Below, one piece after another: positions 1 through 7,135 of a stretch of DNA of 22,233 nucleotides. This DNA comes from VRUE01 sp046733315. GTDB lineage: Bacteria > Actinomycetota > Thermoleophilia > Solirubrobacterales > 70-9. How positions within the stretch are numbered: position 1 is the first letter of the stretch; every line of letters starts with the position of its first letter. The stretch is taken from assembly GCA_046733315.1 (NCBI GenBank), contig JBKPOV010000077.1, positions 1-22,233 on the forward strand. The letters run 5' to 3'. Under the pieces are notes generated by a model. That model was not told the origin of the DNA. It ran no database searches and saw only the letters and a list, made by a program, of their open reading frames with translations. Both the position numbers and the translations under genes were made by a program.

Positions 1-1
1 T

Positions 2-622
2 TCGACGAGAGTTCCGGTTCAGGCCGGCGACCGCCTTGGCACATACGGGATTGCGACATCTGGAGGGACCACCGAACCGATCACGCTGTTCTGCGAACCG
101 GCTGGTGCGGGCGATCGAGCGGATGCCCTAGCGGGCGACCCGAGCGTCGGCTCAAGCGTCACCGGACTCGGAGAACACGCCAACACTCAGGTTCCGATCA
201 CTGCCGTAGTTGAGGCGGATGCCGACAGCGATGGCTTTGGCGATGAGACGCAGGACAAATGCCCGCAAAGCGCTTCCGCTCAGGGGGATTGTCCCACGGT
301 CGCGATCGATGCATCCTCTGCGATCAAGAGGAAGGGATCGGTCGTCATCCTCGTCACAACCAGTTCCGCTGCGCCTGTGGCAACTGCCGGCACAGTCAAC
401 CTCGGCAAAGGGAAAAAAGCAAAGCTGAACGGTGGGACCCAAACCGTCTCACCGGGGAAGATCAGTCGCTTCACTCTCAAATTCCCCGGCGGGCTGAAGG
501 CTAAGCTCGCGAAACTCGACGCGAAAAGGACACTTCAGCTGAAGGTCACAGTGACGGCCACAGATCTAGTCGGACGCGTCACGACAGACATCCTCAAAGC
601 CAGGCTGAGAGGCCAGGCCTAG
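2..622 (+). CDS. Secreted protein with thrombospondin-3-like Asp motif, C-terminal part (5' end outside window)
   Basis: The reading frame is open from the first bases to the TAG at 620-622, so the start lies upstream of the window. About 206 residues are visible. A central segment reads ADADSDGFGDETQDKCPQSA, a run of regularly spaced Asp residues followed by Cys, which resembles the calcium-binding thrombospondin type 3 or EF-hand-like loop. It is followed by a second Cys (GDCP) and a basic, beta-rich C-terminal domain with the phrase GGTQTVSPGKISRFTLKFP. The same order of segments recurs in the complete gene at 3484-4482, so the two are paralogues. Extracytoplasmic location is inferred from the signal peptide of that paralogue. 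Codon use looks somewhat less GC-biased than in neighbouring genes. The function is unknown; calcium binding is an inference from the motif. Confidence 0.85.
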   Translation, partial: STRVPVQAGDRLGTYGIATSGGTTEPITLFCEPAGAGDRADALAGDPSVGSSVTGLGEHANTQVPITAVVEADADSDGFGDETQDKCPQSASAQGDCPTVAIDASSAIKRKGSVVILVTTSSAAPVATAGTVNLGKGKKAKLNGGTQTVSPGKISRFTLKFPGGLKAKLAKLDAKRTLQLKVTVTATDLVGRVTTDILKARLRGQA

Positions 623-657
623 TCGCCTGACCGCCGTTTAAGCATCACCCGATTCGG

Positions 658-712
658 GCATCTCTAGCGATGCGCCCCTCGCACCTTGCGAGGGGCGGAG
701 AAGGAGGGATGC
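658..712. repeat. Hairpin upstream of the ABC ATPase gene
   Basis: A perfect 10-bp stem (cgcccctcgc at 673-682 with gcgaggggcg at 688-697) encloses a 5-nt loop. Weaker outer pairing between gcatctct (658-665) and the segment ending ggatgc (to 712) makes the structure symmetric about base 685. No T-tract follows on either strand, so it is not a classic intrinsic terminator. A strong Shine-Dalgarno-like AAGGAGG (701-707) lies on its 3' flank, but about 30 nt before the ATG at 738. It may be a 5'-UTR structure or a diverged member of the hairpin family described elsewhere in this window. Confidence 0.5.
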
Positions 713-737
713 AATTGACAGCTCGGCCGGCACACCG

Positions 738-1916
738 ATGTCTGAGATAACCCTCGATGGAGTGACCAAGGTCTTCGCCGACGGCCAGGAAGCTGTCAAG
801 GACATGAGCCTGGAAGTGGGCGACGGCGAGTTCATGATCCTCGTCGGGCCGTCGGGATGCGGGAAGTCGACCGCGCTGCGGATGATCGCCGGGCTCGAGG
901 ACATTTCCAGCGGCGAGGTGAAGATCGGCGGCGAGGTGGTCAACGATCGTGCCCCGAAGGAGCGCGATATCGCCATGGTCTTCCAGAACTACGCCCTCTA
1001 TCCGCACATGACGGTGCGCGAGAACATGGGCTTCGCGCTGAAGCTGGCCGGGGTCGACAAAAACGAGATCGATAGCAAAGTCGAGGAGGCGGCGAAGACA
1101 CTCGACCTGAGCCAGCACCTCGACCGCCGCCCCGCCAACCTCTCCGGCGGCCAGCGCCAGCGGGTGGCGATGGGGAGGGCGATCGTCCGCGACCCGCGGG
1201 CCTTCCTGATGGACGAGCCGCTCTCCAACCTGGACGCGAAGCTGCGCGTGCAGATGCGCACCGAGGTGGCGAGGCTGCAGTCGCGGCTGGAGACAACGAC
1301 CGTCTACGTCACCCACGACCAGACCGAGGCGATGACGCTCGGCGATCGGGTGGCGGTGATGCGAGCCGGTGCCCTGCAGCAAGTCGGCACCCCGGCCGAA
1401 CTGTACGAGCAGCCGGTCAACCTCTTCGTCGCCGGCTTCATCGGCTCGCCGGCGATGAACTTCATGCCGGCCGAAGTGAGCGGCGGCAAGGTGAAGCTGC
1501 CGATCGGCGAGGCCGACGCGCCGGAGGGCGTGGGTGACGGCCGCGAGGGCCAGGTCATTGCCGGGTTGCGGCCAGAGAGCTTTGAGGACGCGGAGATGGT
1601 CGGTGATCTGCGCGACGAGCGTGGCGTCGTCTTCGAGGCGGAGATCGACCTGGTCGAGTCACTCGGCTCCGATCTCTACGCCTACTTCCACGTCGAGTCC
1701 GGCGCGGTCGAGTCCGACCAACTTGCCGAACTGGTCGAGGAACGGCTTGAGGAGACCGGCGTGCCCGAGGTGCGCGAGGGCCAGGAGCAGATCGTCGCCC
1801 GGCTCGACCCGGCGAGCAGGATCAAGCGCCGCGACAGCGCCAAGCTCTGGGCCGACACCTCGAAGCTGCACCTCTTCGACGCCGAGAGCGGCGAGCGCCT
1901 GGGGACTACCGATTAG
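738..1916 (+). CDS. ugpC: ABC transporter ATP-binding protein, UgpC/MalK/MsiK family
   Basis: This 392-residue protein is the cytoplasmic ATPase of a carbohydrate-type (CUT1) importer. It has Walker A GPSGCGKST at about residues 37-45, a Q-loop in VFQNYALYPHMTV at about 82-93, the signature LSGGQRQRVA at about 135-144, Walker B FLMDEP, the family-typical D-loop PLSNLDAKLR, and the switch His in VTHDQTEAMTLGDR at about 193. The C-terminal 150 residues fit the MalK-type TOBE/regulatory domain. No permease or binding-protein gene is adjacent. That fits stand-alone ATPases such as MsiK, which serve several sugar importers, but its substrate partners cannot be told from this window. The ATG at 738 fits the family N-terminus and has no good ribosome binding site close by. 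Its last codons overlap the 3' end of the convergent MFS gene by 11 bp. Confidence 0.93.
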   Translation: MSEITLDGVTKVFADGQEAVKDMSLEVGDGEFMILVGPSGCGKSTALRMIAGLEDISSGEVKIGGEVVNDRAPKERDIAMVFQNYALYPHMTVRENMGFALKLAGVDKNEIDSKVEEAAKTLDLSQHLDRRPANLSGGQRQRVAMGRAIVRDPRAFLMDEPLSNLDAKLRVQMRTEVARLQSRLETTTVYVTHDQTEAMTLGDRVAVMRAGALQQVGTPAELYEQPVNLFVAGFIGSPAMNFMPAEVSGGKVKLPIGEADAPEGVGDGREGQVIAGLRPESFEDAEMVGDLRDERGVVFEAEIDLVESLGSDLYAYFHVESGAVESDQLAELVEERLEETGVPEVREGQEQIVARLDPASRIKRRDSAKLWADTSKLHLFDAESGERLGTTD

Positions 1917-3337
1917 CCTCGGGTGCAACGCTTTGACCCCCGCCTAGGGGCACAGAGCGTTGCACCGTTTGAACGGTGCTGGGGACTGGCCTCAGGGTTA
2001 GCGTCGCTGCACCGGCCACCACGGAAGCAACCGCGGCGAAGAGGTAGGCGCCGTCGGAGACTGAGAGGCCCTCGGCGAGCGAGACCGGATCGCCGACGAT
2101 CGCGATCAGGACCGCCGTGCCGAGCACAGCGCCGACTTGGCGGAAGGCCGCGTTGACGGCGCTGGCGGTGGCGAAGCGGTCGGCGGGGACGTCGCGCACG
2201 GCGGCCGAACCGAGCGCCGGGAAGGCGAGGCCGATGCCGATGCCGGTGAGGACAGCGCCCGGCAGCCAGAGACCGAGCCAGTCGGGATCGGCGCCGGCCG
2301 AGCGCAGGACCATCGTGCCGGCAGCGAAGACGACGGTGCCGGGAACGATCACGGCGCGGTGACCGAAGCGATCGGCGAGGCGCCCGGCCGGCCCGGCGAC
2401 GATCGTCGTCATCGCCGGGCCCGGCAGCGCCGCCAGCCCCGCCTGCAGGACGGTGTAGCCCCAGATTGTGGTGAGGAAGAGGACGTTGCCGAGAATCAGC
2501 GAGAAGAAGGCGGCGGCGAAGAGCATCGTGCCGAGGTTGCCGACGCGCGCCGAGCGATCGGCCAGCAGCGCCGGCTCGACGATCGGCCGCGGATGGCGGG
2601 TGCTTCGCCAGGCCACGCCGGCGAGCAGTGCCGCGGCGGCGGCGAAAGCGCTGAGGGTCGCGGGGGCGCTCCAGCCCCAATCATCGCCCTCGACGATCCC
2701 GAGCGTGATCAGCGCCAGGCCGAGCGCCAGCATCGCCGCGCCGGGCAAGTCCGGCAGGCTGCTGTCGAGCTCGGGGCGCTCCATGAGGCGGCTTCGCCCG
2801 AGCAGCACGATTGCCACGCCGAGGGGCAGGTTGACGAGGAAGACGAGGCGCCAGTCGGCGACCTCGACCAGGGCGCCGCCCATGCTTGGGCCGATCGCCG
2901 CCGCCGCGGCTGCGGCCGCTCCCCAGTAGCCCGACCCCGGCAGAGCGCCGCTCGGTGGGGAAGGCATCGAGGACGATCGCCAGGGAAGTAGGGACGATCA
3001 GCGCGGCCGCGACCCCCTGTAGGACGCGGAAGGTGATCAGCAGGCTCAGCGAGGGAGCCAGCGCGCAGAGCAGGCTGGTGGCGGTGAAGCCGGCAGTGCC
3101 GAGCAGGAAAATGCGCTTATGGCCGAAGCGGTCGGCGAGGCCGCCGGCCGGCACAAGCAGCGCGGCGAGGACGACGAAGTAGCCGTCGAGGACCCAGGAG
3201 AGCGCATCGCGGCCCGACCCGGCGAAGGACGCCGAGATGTCCGGGAAGGCGATGTTGACGATCGTGGTGTCGAGGAAGACGAGGAAGGCGCCGGCGCAGG
3301 CGAGCGCTACGGCACCTCTATGTCCCCGCTCATACAT
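1906..3337 (-). pseudogene. DHA2-family MFS drug/H+ antiporter, interrupted by a frameshift
   Basis: Two overlapping minus-strand frames together encode one 14-helix-type exporter. The upstream frame (3337 to about 2930) carries the DHA2 motif LDTTIVNIAFPDI at about residues 23-35 and the cytoplasmic-loop motif GGLADRFGHKR. The downstream frame (about 2930 to 1906) carries the antiporter motif C region IGPSMGG, then WRLVFLVNLPLG and the remaining helices. The frames join cleanly if one G is removed from the run complementary to 2930-2932 or 2935-2938, giving VGYWGA followed by an alanine run and about 476 residues, a normal length for the family. The upstream frame continues past this point as Arg/Gly-rich sequence not typical of the family. 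A real mutation and a sequencing or assembly error in a G/C run are both possible. The last 15 or so codons lie in a palindrome (1922-1966). The substrate is unknown. Confidence 0.85.
1922..1966. repeat. Palindrome at convergent 3' ends (GCATA-apex hairpin family, divergent copy)
   Basis: The arms ggtgcaacgct (1922-1932) and agcgttgcacc (1956-1966) are perfect reverse complements. Pairing continues inward through a T-G, T-A and G-C triplet, and then cccc (1937-1940) pairs with gggg (1947-1950). The apical bases CGCCTAGGGG (1941-1950) match the family apex CGCATAGCGG at 8 of 10 positions. It lies just past the stop of the ABC ATPase gene and inside the last codons of the convergent MFS gene. 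It could act as a bidirectional terminator or mRNA-end structure, although the T-tract is weak. Confidence 0.65.
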
Positions 3338-3345
3338 CGGGCGCG

Positions 3346-3351
3346 ACTATA
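3346..3351 (-). promoter_or_regulatory. Candidate -10 element for the MFS gene (leaderless start)
   Basis: On the minus strand TATAGT (3351-3346) lies 8 nt before the ATG at 3337. This would put the transcription start at or next to the start codon. No Shine-Dalgarno sequence is seen, which fits a leaderless mRNA. No convincing -35 hexamer is visible at 16-18 bp. Confidence 0.45.
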
Positions 3352-3402
3352 GACCGAGCGTGGCAAGGCACCGCGTGGCTCGATCTTCCGCCGCCGCGAG
3401 GC

Positions 3403-3451
3403 GTTAGACCGGCTGCTCGAAAACGCATGAGCGTCGCGTTAGCCGTCTAAC
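3403..3451. repeat. Hairpin in the divergent gap (GCATA-apex family, probable copy)
   Basis: The left arm gttagaccggct (3403-3414) pairs with the right arm agccgtctaac (3441-3451) over 11 bp with a single bulged C. Inside is a small stem, ACGC-ATGA-GCGT (3423-3434), whose CGCATGAGCG apex resembles the CGCATANCGG apex of the other hairpins in this window. It lies between the MFS promoter and the secreted-protein gene at 3484. Confidence 0.5.
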
Positions 3452-3483
3452 CTTCGCCCGGTCGTCGTCGAACTGGAGGAAGC

Positions 3484-4482
3484 ATGCGATTGCTGCGGAC
3501 AGTTGCCGTTGTGGGGATGGCTTTGGCACTAGCTCTGGTCGCCACGCCGGCGGCAACGGCGGCGACTGAAGTCGGCGATGAATGCGCCGGCGACACCGCC
3601 ACCGGCCCATACAGCCTCGTCCCGGAGGCACGCGCCTCGGAAGGCCCGCTGCCATTGTCGGCACCAGCCGCGGGCGTCGTCACGCAGTGGAAGGTCAACT
3701 CCGCCTATCCGACGCCGGTCCCGGAGGTCATGGCAGCCTTCCGGCCAACCGGCCAGGGAGGCACGTTCCAGGTGATCGGCGAGAGCAGCGAGGAGAACAT
3801 TGGTCCCGGCCCGAACGTCTTCTCGACTCGGATCCCGGTCCAAAAGGGGGACCGGTTCGGCCCGGTCGCTATCACCGCCGATAGCCCACTCTTTTGCGCA
3901 ACGGCCAGCAACGCGGACCACACCTGGTCCTTCCCCGGCAGCGTCGGCGTCGGTTCCACCCATCTCTTCGCCGCCGGCGTCCAAACGCGCGTCCCGATGA
4001 TCGCCGTGATCGAGCCTGACTCTGACGGCGACGGCTACGGCGACGAGAGCCAGGACAAATGCCCGCAGAGCGCCGCCCACCAGGGACCGTGCCCCACGGT
4101 GACCCTCGACGCCTTCCCGATCGTGCTCAAGCGTTCGGTCCTCGTCTTGGTCAGCGCCAGCTCGACTAGCTCGGTCCACGTTTTCGGCCAGGTCGGCTGG
4201 AAGCTGAAACCGAAAGGCGGTGGTGCTCAGGGCTCGAAGGCGAATCCGGGCGGCAAACTGACCGGCCTGGTGGTCGGCCTCAGCGGCGGCACCCAAACTG
4301 TTACGCCGGGTGAGGTCGCCCGCTTCAACGTCAAGCTGCCCAAGTCGGTGAAGCGCCGGCTGAGCCGAACACCGTCGAGCAAGGCGCTGAAGGCGCAGCT
4401 CACCGCCAGCACAATCGACCTCGCGGGGCGCGTCTCGGCCAAAGTGCTGACGGTCAAACTGCCCGGACAGGAGCGGCGGTAG
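3484..4482 (+). CDS. Secreted protein with thrombospondin-3-like calcium-binding motif
   Basis: This 332-residue protein begins with a clear Sec signal peptide: basic MRLLR, a hydrophobic core to about residue 21, then TPAATA before a likely cleavage near residue 27. An N-terminal domain of about 150 residues with VQKGDRFGPVAI resembles the visible start of the paralogue at 2-622. Residues 178-193 (PDSDGDGYGDESQDKC) form the Asp-rich loop, and a second Cys follows at 203, so a disulphide is plausible. The C-terminal beta-rich basic domain contains GGTQTVTPGEVARFNVKLP. GGAGGA at 3475-3480, 3 nt before the ATG, supports the start. It is not obviously in an operon. The motif suggests an extracellular, calcium-stabilised structural or adhesive protein, but no enzymatic residues are recognisable and the function is unknown. 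Confidence 0.9.
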   Translation: MRLLRTVAVVGMALALALVATPAATAATEVGDECAGDTATGPYSLVPEARASEGPLPLSAPAAGVVTQWKVNSAYPTPVPEVMAAFRPTGQGGTFQVIGESSEENIGPGPNVFSTRIPVQKGDRFGPVAITADSPLFCATASNADHTWSFPGSVGVGSTHLFAAGVQTRVPMIAVIEPDSDGDGYGDESQDKCPQSAAHQGPCPTVTLDAFPIVLKRSVLVLVSASSTSSVHVFGQVGWKLKPKGGGAQGSKANPGGKLTGLVVGLSGGTQTVTPGEVARFNVKLPKSVKRRLSRTPSSKALKAQLTASTIDLAGRVSAKVLTVKLPGQERR

Positions 4483-4520
4483 CCCACCGGGCGGGGCCGG
4501 TGTGCGGTCCCCCACCGTTG

Positions 4521-4537
4521 CTACCCTCCGCGGGTAG
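4521..4537. other. Small hairpin upstream of purF
   Basis: ctaccc (4521-4526) pairs with gggtag (4532-4537) around a 5-nt loop, about 55 nt before the purF start. It could be a weak terminator for the preceding gene or a 5'-UTR element. No T-tract follows and nothing else is recognised in the gap 4483-4591. Confidence 0.25.
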
Positions 4538-4591
4538 GCAGTCCGCCTGCGCGTCTCGTCCTTCTACACGCGAGGAAAACGCGCCTTTCCC

Positions 4592-6028
4592 TTGACTGAG
4601 CGGGTTCTCACCGATCCCGACAGCCCGCGCGAGGAATGCGGGGTGTTTGGCGTATACGCACCCGGGCACGACGTTGCTCGGCTGGCCTACTTCAGCCTCT
4701 ACGCACTGCAGCATCGCGGCCAGGAGTCGGCCGGGATCGCCACCTGCGAGGGCGGCCACATCACCACGCTACGCGACTCCGGGCTCGTCTCCCAGGTTTT
4801 CGACGAGGAGAAGCTGCGGGCGCTGGAGGGGGACATGGCGATCGGGCACACTCGCTACTCGACCACGGGCGGCGGCTCCTGGGAGAACGCGCAGCCGGTC
4901 TGGCGCGACGACGGCCGTGAGCTGGCGCTCGCCCACAACGGCAACCTGACCAACGCAGTGGAGCTCTGGGGAGAGCTGAAGGAGCGCGGCATCGCTTTCC
5001 GCGGCACCTCGGACTCGGAGATCATCGCGGCGCTGCTCTCCTCCCACGAGGGCAAGCTGATCGAGGACGCGGTCACCGAGGTGATGCCGCGAATGGAGGG
5101 CGCCTACTCGACCGTGGTGATGACCAAGCGCGCGATCGTCGCCTTCCGCGACCCGCACGGCGTGCGGCCGCTCTCGTTGGGACGCCTCGACGACCGCTTC
5201 GTCGTCGCTTCGGAGAGCTGCGCCTTCGACATCATCGGCGCCGAGCTGATGCGCGAAGTGCATCCCGGCGAGATGGTCTCGCTGACTGAGCGGGGCCTGG
5301 AGACGCGCCAGGTGGTCAAGGCCGAGCGGCCGGCGATGTGCGTCTTCGAGCACATCTACTTCTCCCGGCCCGACAGCCGGCTCGAGGGCAAAGTGCTGCA
5401 GCAGGTGCGCGGGCGGATGGGCGAGATCCTCTGGCGCCAGGCGCCCGTCGATGCCGACCTGGTGATCTCGGTGCCGGACTCGGGTAACCCTGCCGCGGCG
5501 GGTTTCGCCCGCGCCTCGGGGCTGCCGCGCGACGACGGCCTGATCAAGAACCGCTACGTGGCGCGGACCTTCATCCAGCCCGGCCAGGAGCTGCGCAAGC
5601 ACGGTCTGCGGCTCAAGTTCAACCCGCTGCCCGAGATCGTCTCCGGCCAGCGCATCGTCGTCGTCGACGACTCGATCGTCCGCGGCAACACCACCCGCCA
5701 GATCGTCGGCATGCTGCGCGACGCCGGCGCCCGCGAGGTGCACCTGCGGATCTCCGCACCGCCGATCCGCAACCCCTGTCACTACGGCGTCGACATGTCG
5801 ACCCGCGAGGAGATGATCGCCCACAAGCGCAGCGTGCAGGAGATCGCCGACGAGCTCGACGCCGACTCGCTCGCCTACCTCTCGCTCGAGGGCGTCTACG
5901 AGGCCATCGGCACCGCGCCCGAGGATCACTGCGACGCTTGCTTCAGCGGCCACTATCCGCTGGGCGATCCCGAAGAGGCGAACGGCAAGTTTGCGCTCGA
6001 GGACGTTGCCGTCGTCCCCGCCTCGTAG
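4592..6028 (+). CDS. purF: Amidophosphoribosyltransferase (PurF), [4Fe-4S] type
   Basis: PurF makes 5-phosphoribosylamine from PRPP and glutamine, the first committed step of purine synthesis. The 478-residue protein has an N-terminal Ntn glutaminase domain with Cys16 in EECGVFGVY as the expected nucleophile, so a 15-residue propeptide should be removed. HNGNLTNA follows at about 115-122. The phosphoribosyltransferase domain carries the PRPP loop VVVDDSIVRGNTT at about 356-368. Cys250, Cys396, Cys447 and Cys450 (in MCVFEHIYFSRPDS, NPCHYGVD and HCDACFSGHYP) match the cluster ligands of the Bacillus-type enzyme. The start is TTG; GAGGA at 4572-4576 is rather distant (15 nt), but no better in-frame start is seen before the essential Cys. 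purN and purH lie 1.1 kb downstream beyond an opposing gene. A 108-bp double hairpin follows the stop. Confidence 0.97.
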   Translation: MTERVLTDPDSPREECGVFGVYAPGHDVARLAYFSLYALQHRGQESAGIATCEGGHITTLRDSGLVSQVFDEEKLRALEGDMAIGHTRYSTTGGGSWENAQPVWRDDGRELALAHNGNLTNAVELWGELKERGIAFRGTSDSEIIAALLSSHEGKLIEDAVTEVMPRMEGAYSTVVMTKRAIVAFRDPHGVRPLSLGRLDDRFVVASESCAFDIIGAELMREVHPGEMVSLTERGLETRQVVKAERPAMCVFEHIYFSRPDSRLEGKVLQQVRGRMGEILWRQAPVDADLVISVPDSGNPAAAGFARASGLPRDDGLIKNRYVARTFIQPGQELRKHGLRLKFNPLPEIVSGQRIVVVDDSIVRGNTTRQIVGMLRDAGAREVHLRISAPPIRNPCHYGVDMSTREEMIAHKRSVQEIADELDADSLAYLSLEGVYEAIGTAPEDHCDACFSGHYPLGDPEEANGKFALEDVAVVPAS

Positions 6029-6038
6029 CCGCACCGGT

Positions 6039-6146
6039 GTCGCACTTCCCGCCGCATAACGGAGGAAAGTGCGACTCCAACGTCGGAAAATCGCAGCTCG
6101 GCTCGAGATGTCGCACTTCTTGCCGCAGAGCGGCGGAAAGTGCGAC
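6039..6146 (+). repeat. 108-bp double-hairpin unit, copy 1
   Basis: Two 37-bp palindromes (6039-6075 and 6110-6146) begin GTCGCACTT and end AAGTGCGAC, and are separated by 34 bp. The apices are CGCATAACGG and CGCAGAGCGG. An inverted second copy with exactly the same dimensions lies at 20204-20311: its two palindromes correspond in order, and palindrome 2 here differs from its counterpart at only two bases. The unit fills the convergent gap between purF (stop at 6028) and the nitronate monooxygenase-like gene (stop at 6149). The arrangement resembles REP/BIME units, but the sequence is not one I recognise. It may act as a bidirectional terminator or mRNA stabiliser. Confidence 0.85.
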
Positions 6147-6148
6147 CG

Positions 6149-7108
6149 CTAAGGGGTGAGGGTGCGGACGATCGTTGCTGCCGGTTGGACGTCGGCAATT
6201 CGGGCGACTGTCTCCCCCGCATAGAGCGGGCCCGCGTCGAGCAGGTTGTCGGGGCCGTCGTCGGTGGGACCCTGCGGCGAGAGCAGGCGACTGCCGGGGC
6301 GCTGGGCGCGGGCGAGGCGGACTTGAAACCGGGACGGCATGTAGCGGGCGGTCGGTGCAGTGAGCCGGTTCAAGGCCCGGCTTAGTGCCGGTCCGCGTGG
6401 ATCCCCACCCAGCCAATGCTCGGTGGCAGCGTTGGCGATAACACGGTGCGGCGCTGGCCAGCCGGCGCCAAAGAGCTCGGTGAGGATCGTCTCCTTGGCC
6501 GCGAGCAGGCGGCGCCGGTACTCCGGATGCGCCCGGCTCTCCTCCGCGAGCAGGAAACGCGTGCCGGCGACGGCTGCGCTCGCCCCCGCCTCGAGGGCGC
6601 GTCGGACGTCTCCGCCGTCGGCGATGCCGCCCGCAACCAGCAGCGGATACTCGCCAGGCACGGCCGCGCGGATTCGGTCGAGCAGCTCGAGCGATGGGAC
6701 CGTTCCCCGCACATGTCCCCCGGCCTCGACACCTTGGACGATCACCGCGTCGGCGCCCGCCGAGTGGGCGGCGAGTGCCTCATCGACCGAGCCGCATTGG
6801 TGGACCCAGACACCGGCCGCGCGCCGCTTCGGGATACCCCAGAAGGTGACGACGACGTCGGCCTTCGCGGCTGCCGCGAACCAGTCGCGCCGGGCGAACG
6901 GGAGGAGGACGTTGACGGCCAGCGGCTTGCCGGTCAGCGCTCGCGCTGCCGCGAGCTCACGTGCGATCGCGGCGGCGCCGTTGACCGCGATCGTCCCCAG
7001 CCCACCGGCCTCAGAGACCGCCGCGGCGAGCTCATGTCGGCTCAAACCGCCGCCCATCCCGGCCTGGACGACGGGGAACTCGACCCCAAGGCGCTCGAGA
7101 AACGTCAC
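6149..7108 (-). CDS. Nitronate monooxygenase / 2-nitropropane dioxygenase family protein
   Basis: The 319-residue protein is an FMN-dependent TIM-barrel enzyme of the NMO family, which oxidises alkyl nitronates. Visible landmarks are the N-terminal VQAGMGGGLS, GTIAVNG, QGVEAGGHVRG with the family's catalytic-type His at about 132, LLVAGGIADGGDVRRALEAGASAAVAGTRFL (phosphate binding, about 157-186), and a C-terminal DAGPLYAGETV. The length is normal. The family also includes enoyl-ACP reductase FabK-like and dehydrogenase-like members, so the substrate is not settled. The start is GTG at 7108, only 27 bp from the divergent purN start, so the promoter must be very compact. The stop lies 2 bp from the 108-bp double hairpin after purF. 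Confidence 0.88.
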   Translation of the reverse strand: MTFLERLGVEFPVVQAGMGGGLSRHELAAAVSEAGGLGTIAVNGAAAIARELAAARALTGKPLAVNVLLPFARRDWFAAAAKADVVVTFWGIPKRRAAGVWVHQCGSVDEALAAHSAGADAVIVQGVEAGGHVRGTVPSLELLDRIRAAVPGEYPLLVAGGIADGGDVRRALEAGASAAVAGTRFLLAEESRAHPEYRRRLLAAKETILTELFGAGWPAPHRVIANAATEHWLGGDPRGPALSRALNRLTAPTARYMPSRFQVRLARAQRPGSRLLSPQGPTDDGPDNLLDAGPLYAGETVARIADVQPAATIVRTLTP

Positions 7109-7135
7109 GCGGCGAGACTACGCGAAGATGCCGGC
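7109..7135. promoter_or_regulatory. 27-bp divergent gap with candidate back-to-back leaderless -10 elements
   Basis: Only 27 bp separate the GTG of the minus-strand NMO gene from the GTG of purN. On the minus strand TAGTCT (7120-7115) lies 6 nt before the NMO start. On the plus strand GAAGAT (7124-7129), which keeps the key A2 and T6 positions, lies 6 nt before purN. No Shine-Dalgarno sequence fits either gene. Both transcripts are therefore likely leaderless, with the -35 regions lying inside the opposite gene. Confidence 0.4.

Noticed and set aside
715..720. TTGACA as a -35 box for the ABC ATPase gene
   Set aside because: A -10 box at normal spacing would fall on or inside the start codon region, and none is visible there.
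2137..2991. 284-codon plus-strand open frame opposite the MFS gene
   Set aside because: It is a charged, low-complexity shadow of a GC-rich gene on the other strand.
4769..6034. 421-codon minus-strand open frame opposite purF
   Set aside because: purF is unambiguous on the other strand; the shadow shows His/Asp/Leu-rich antisense composition and no domain.
6039..6146. Double hairpin as a CRISPR array
   Set aside because: There are only two repeats, each itself a full palindrome; the distant copy is inverted; no cas genes are present.
6416..7135. N-terminal extension of PurN to about 446 residues
   Set aside because: The extension is antisense to the NMO-like gene and has no PurN similarity; PurN normally starts just before KLVVLASGTGSN.
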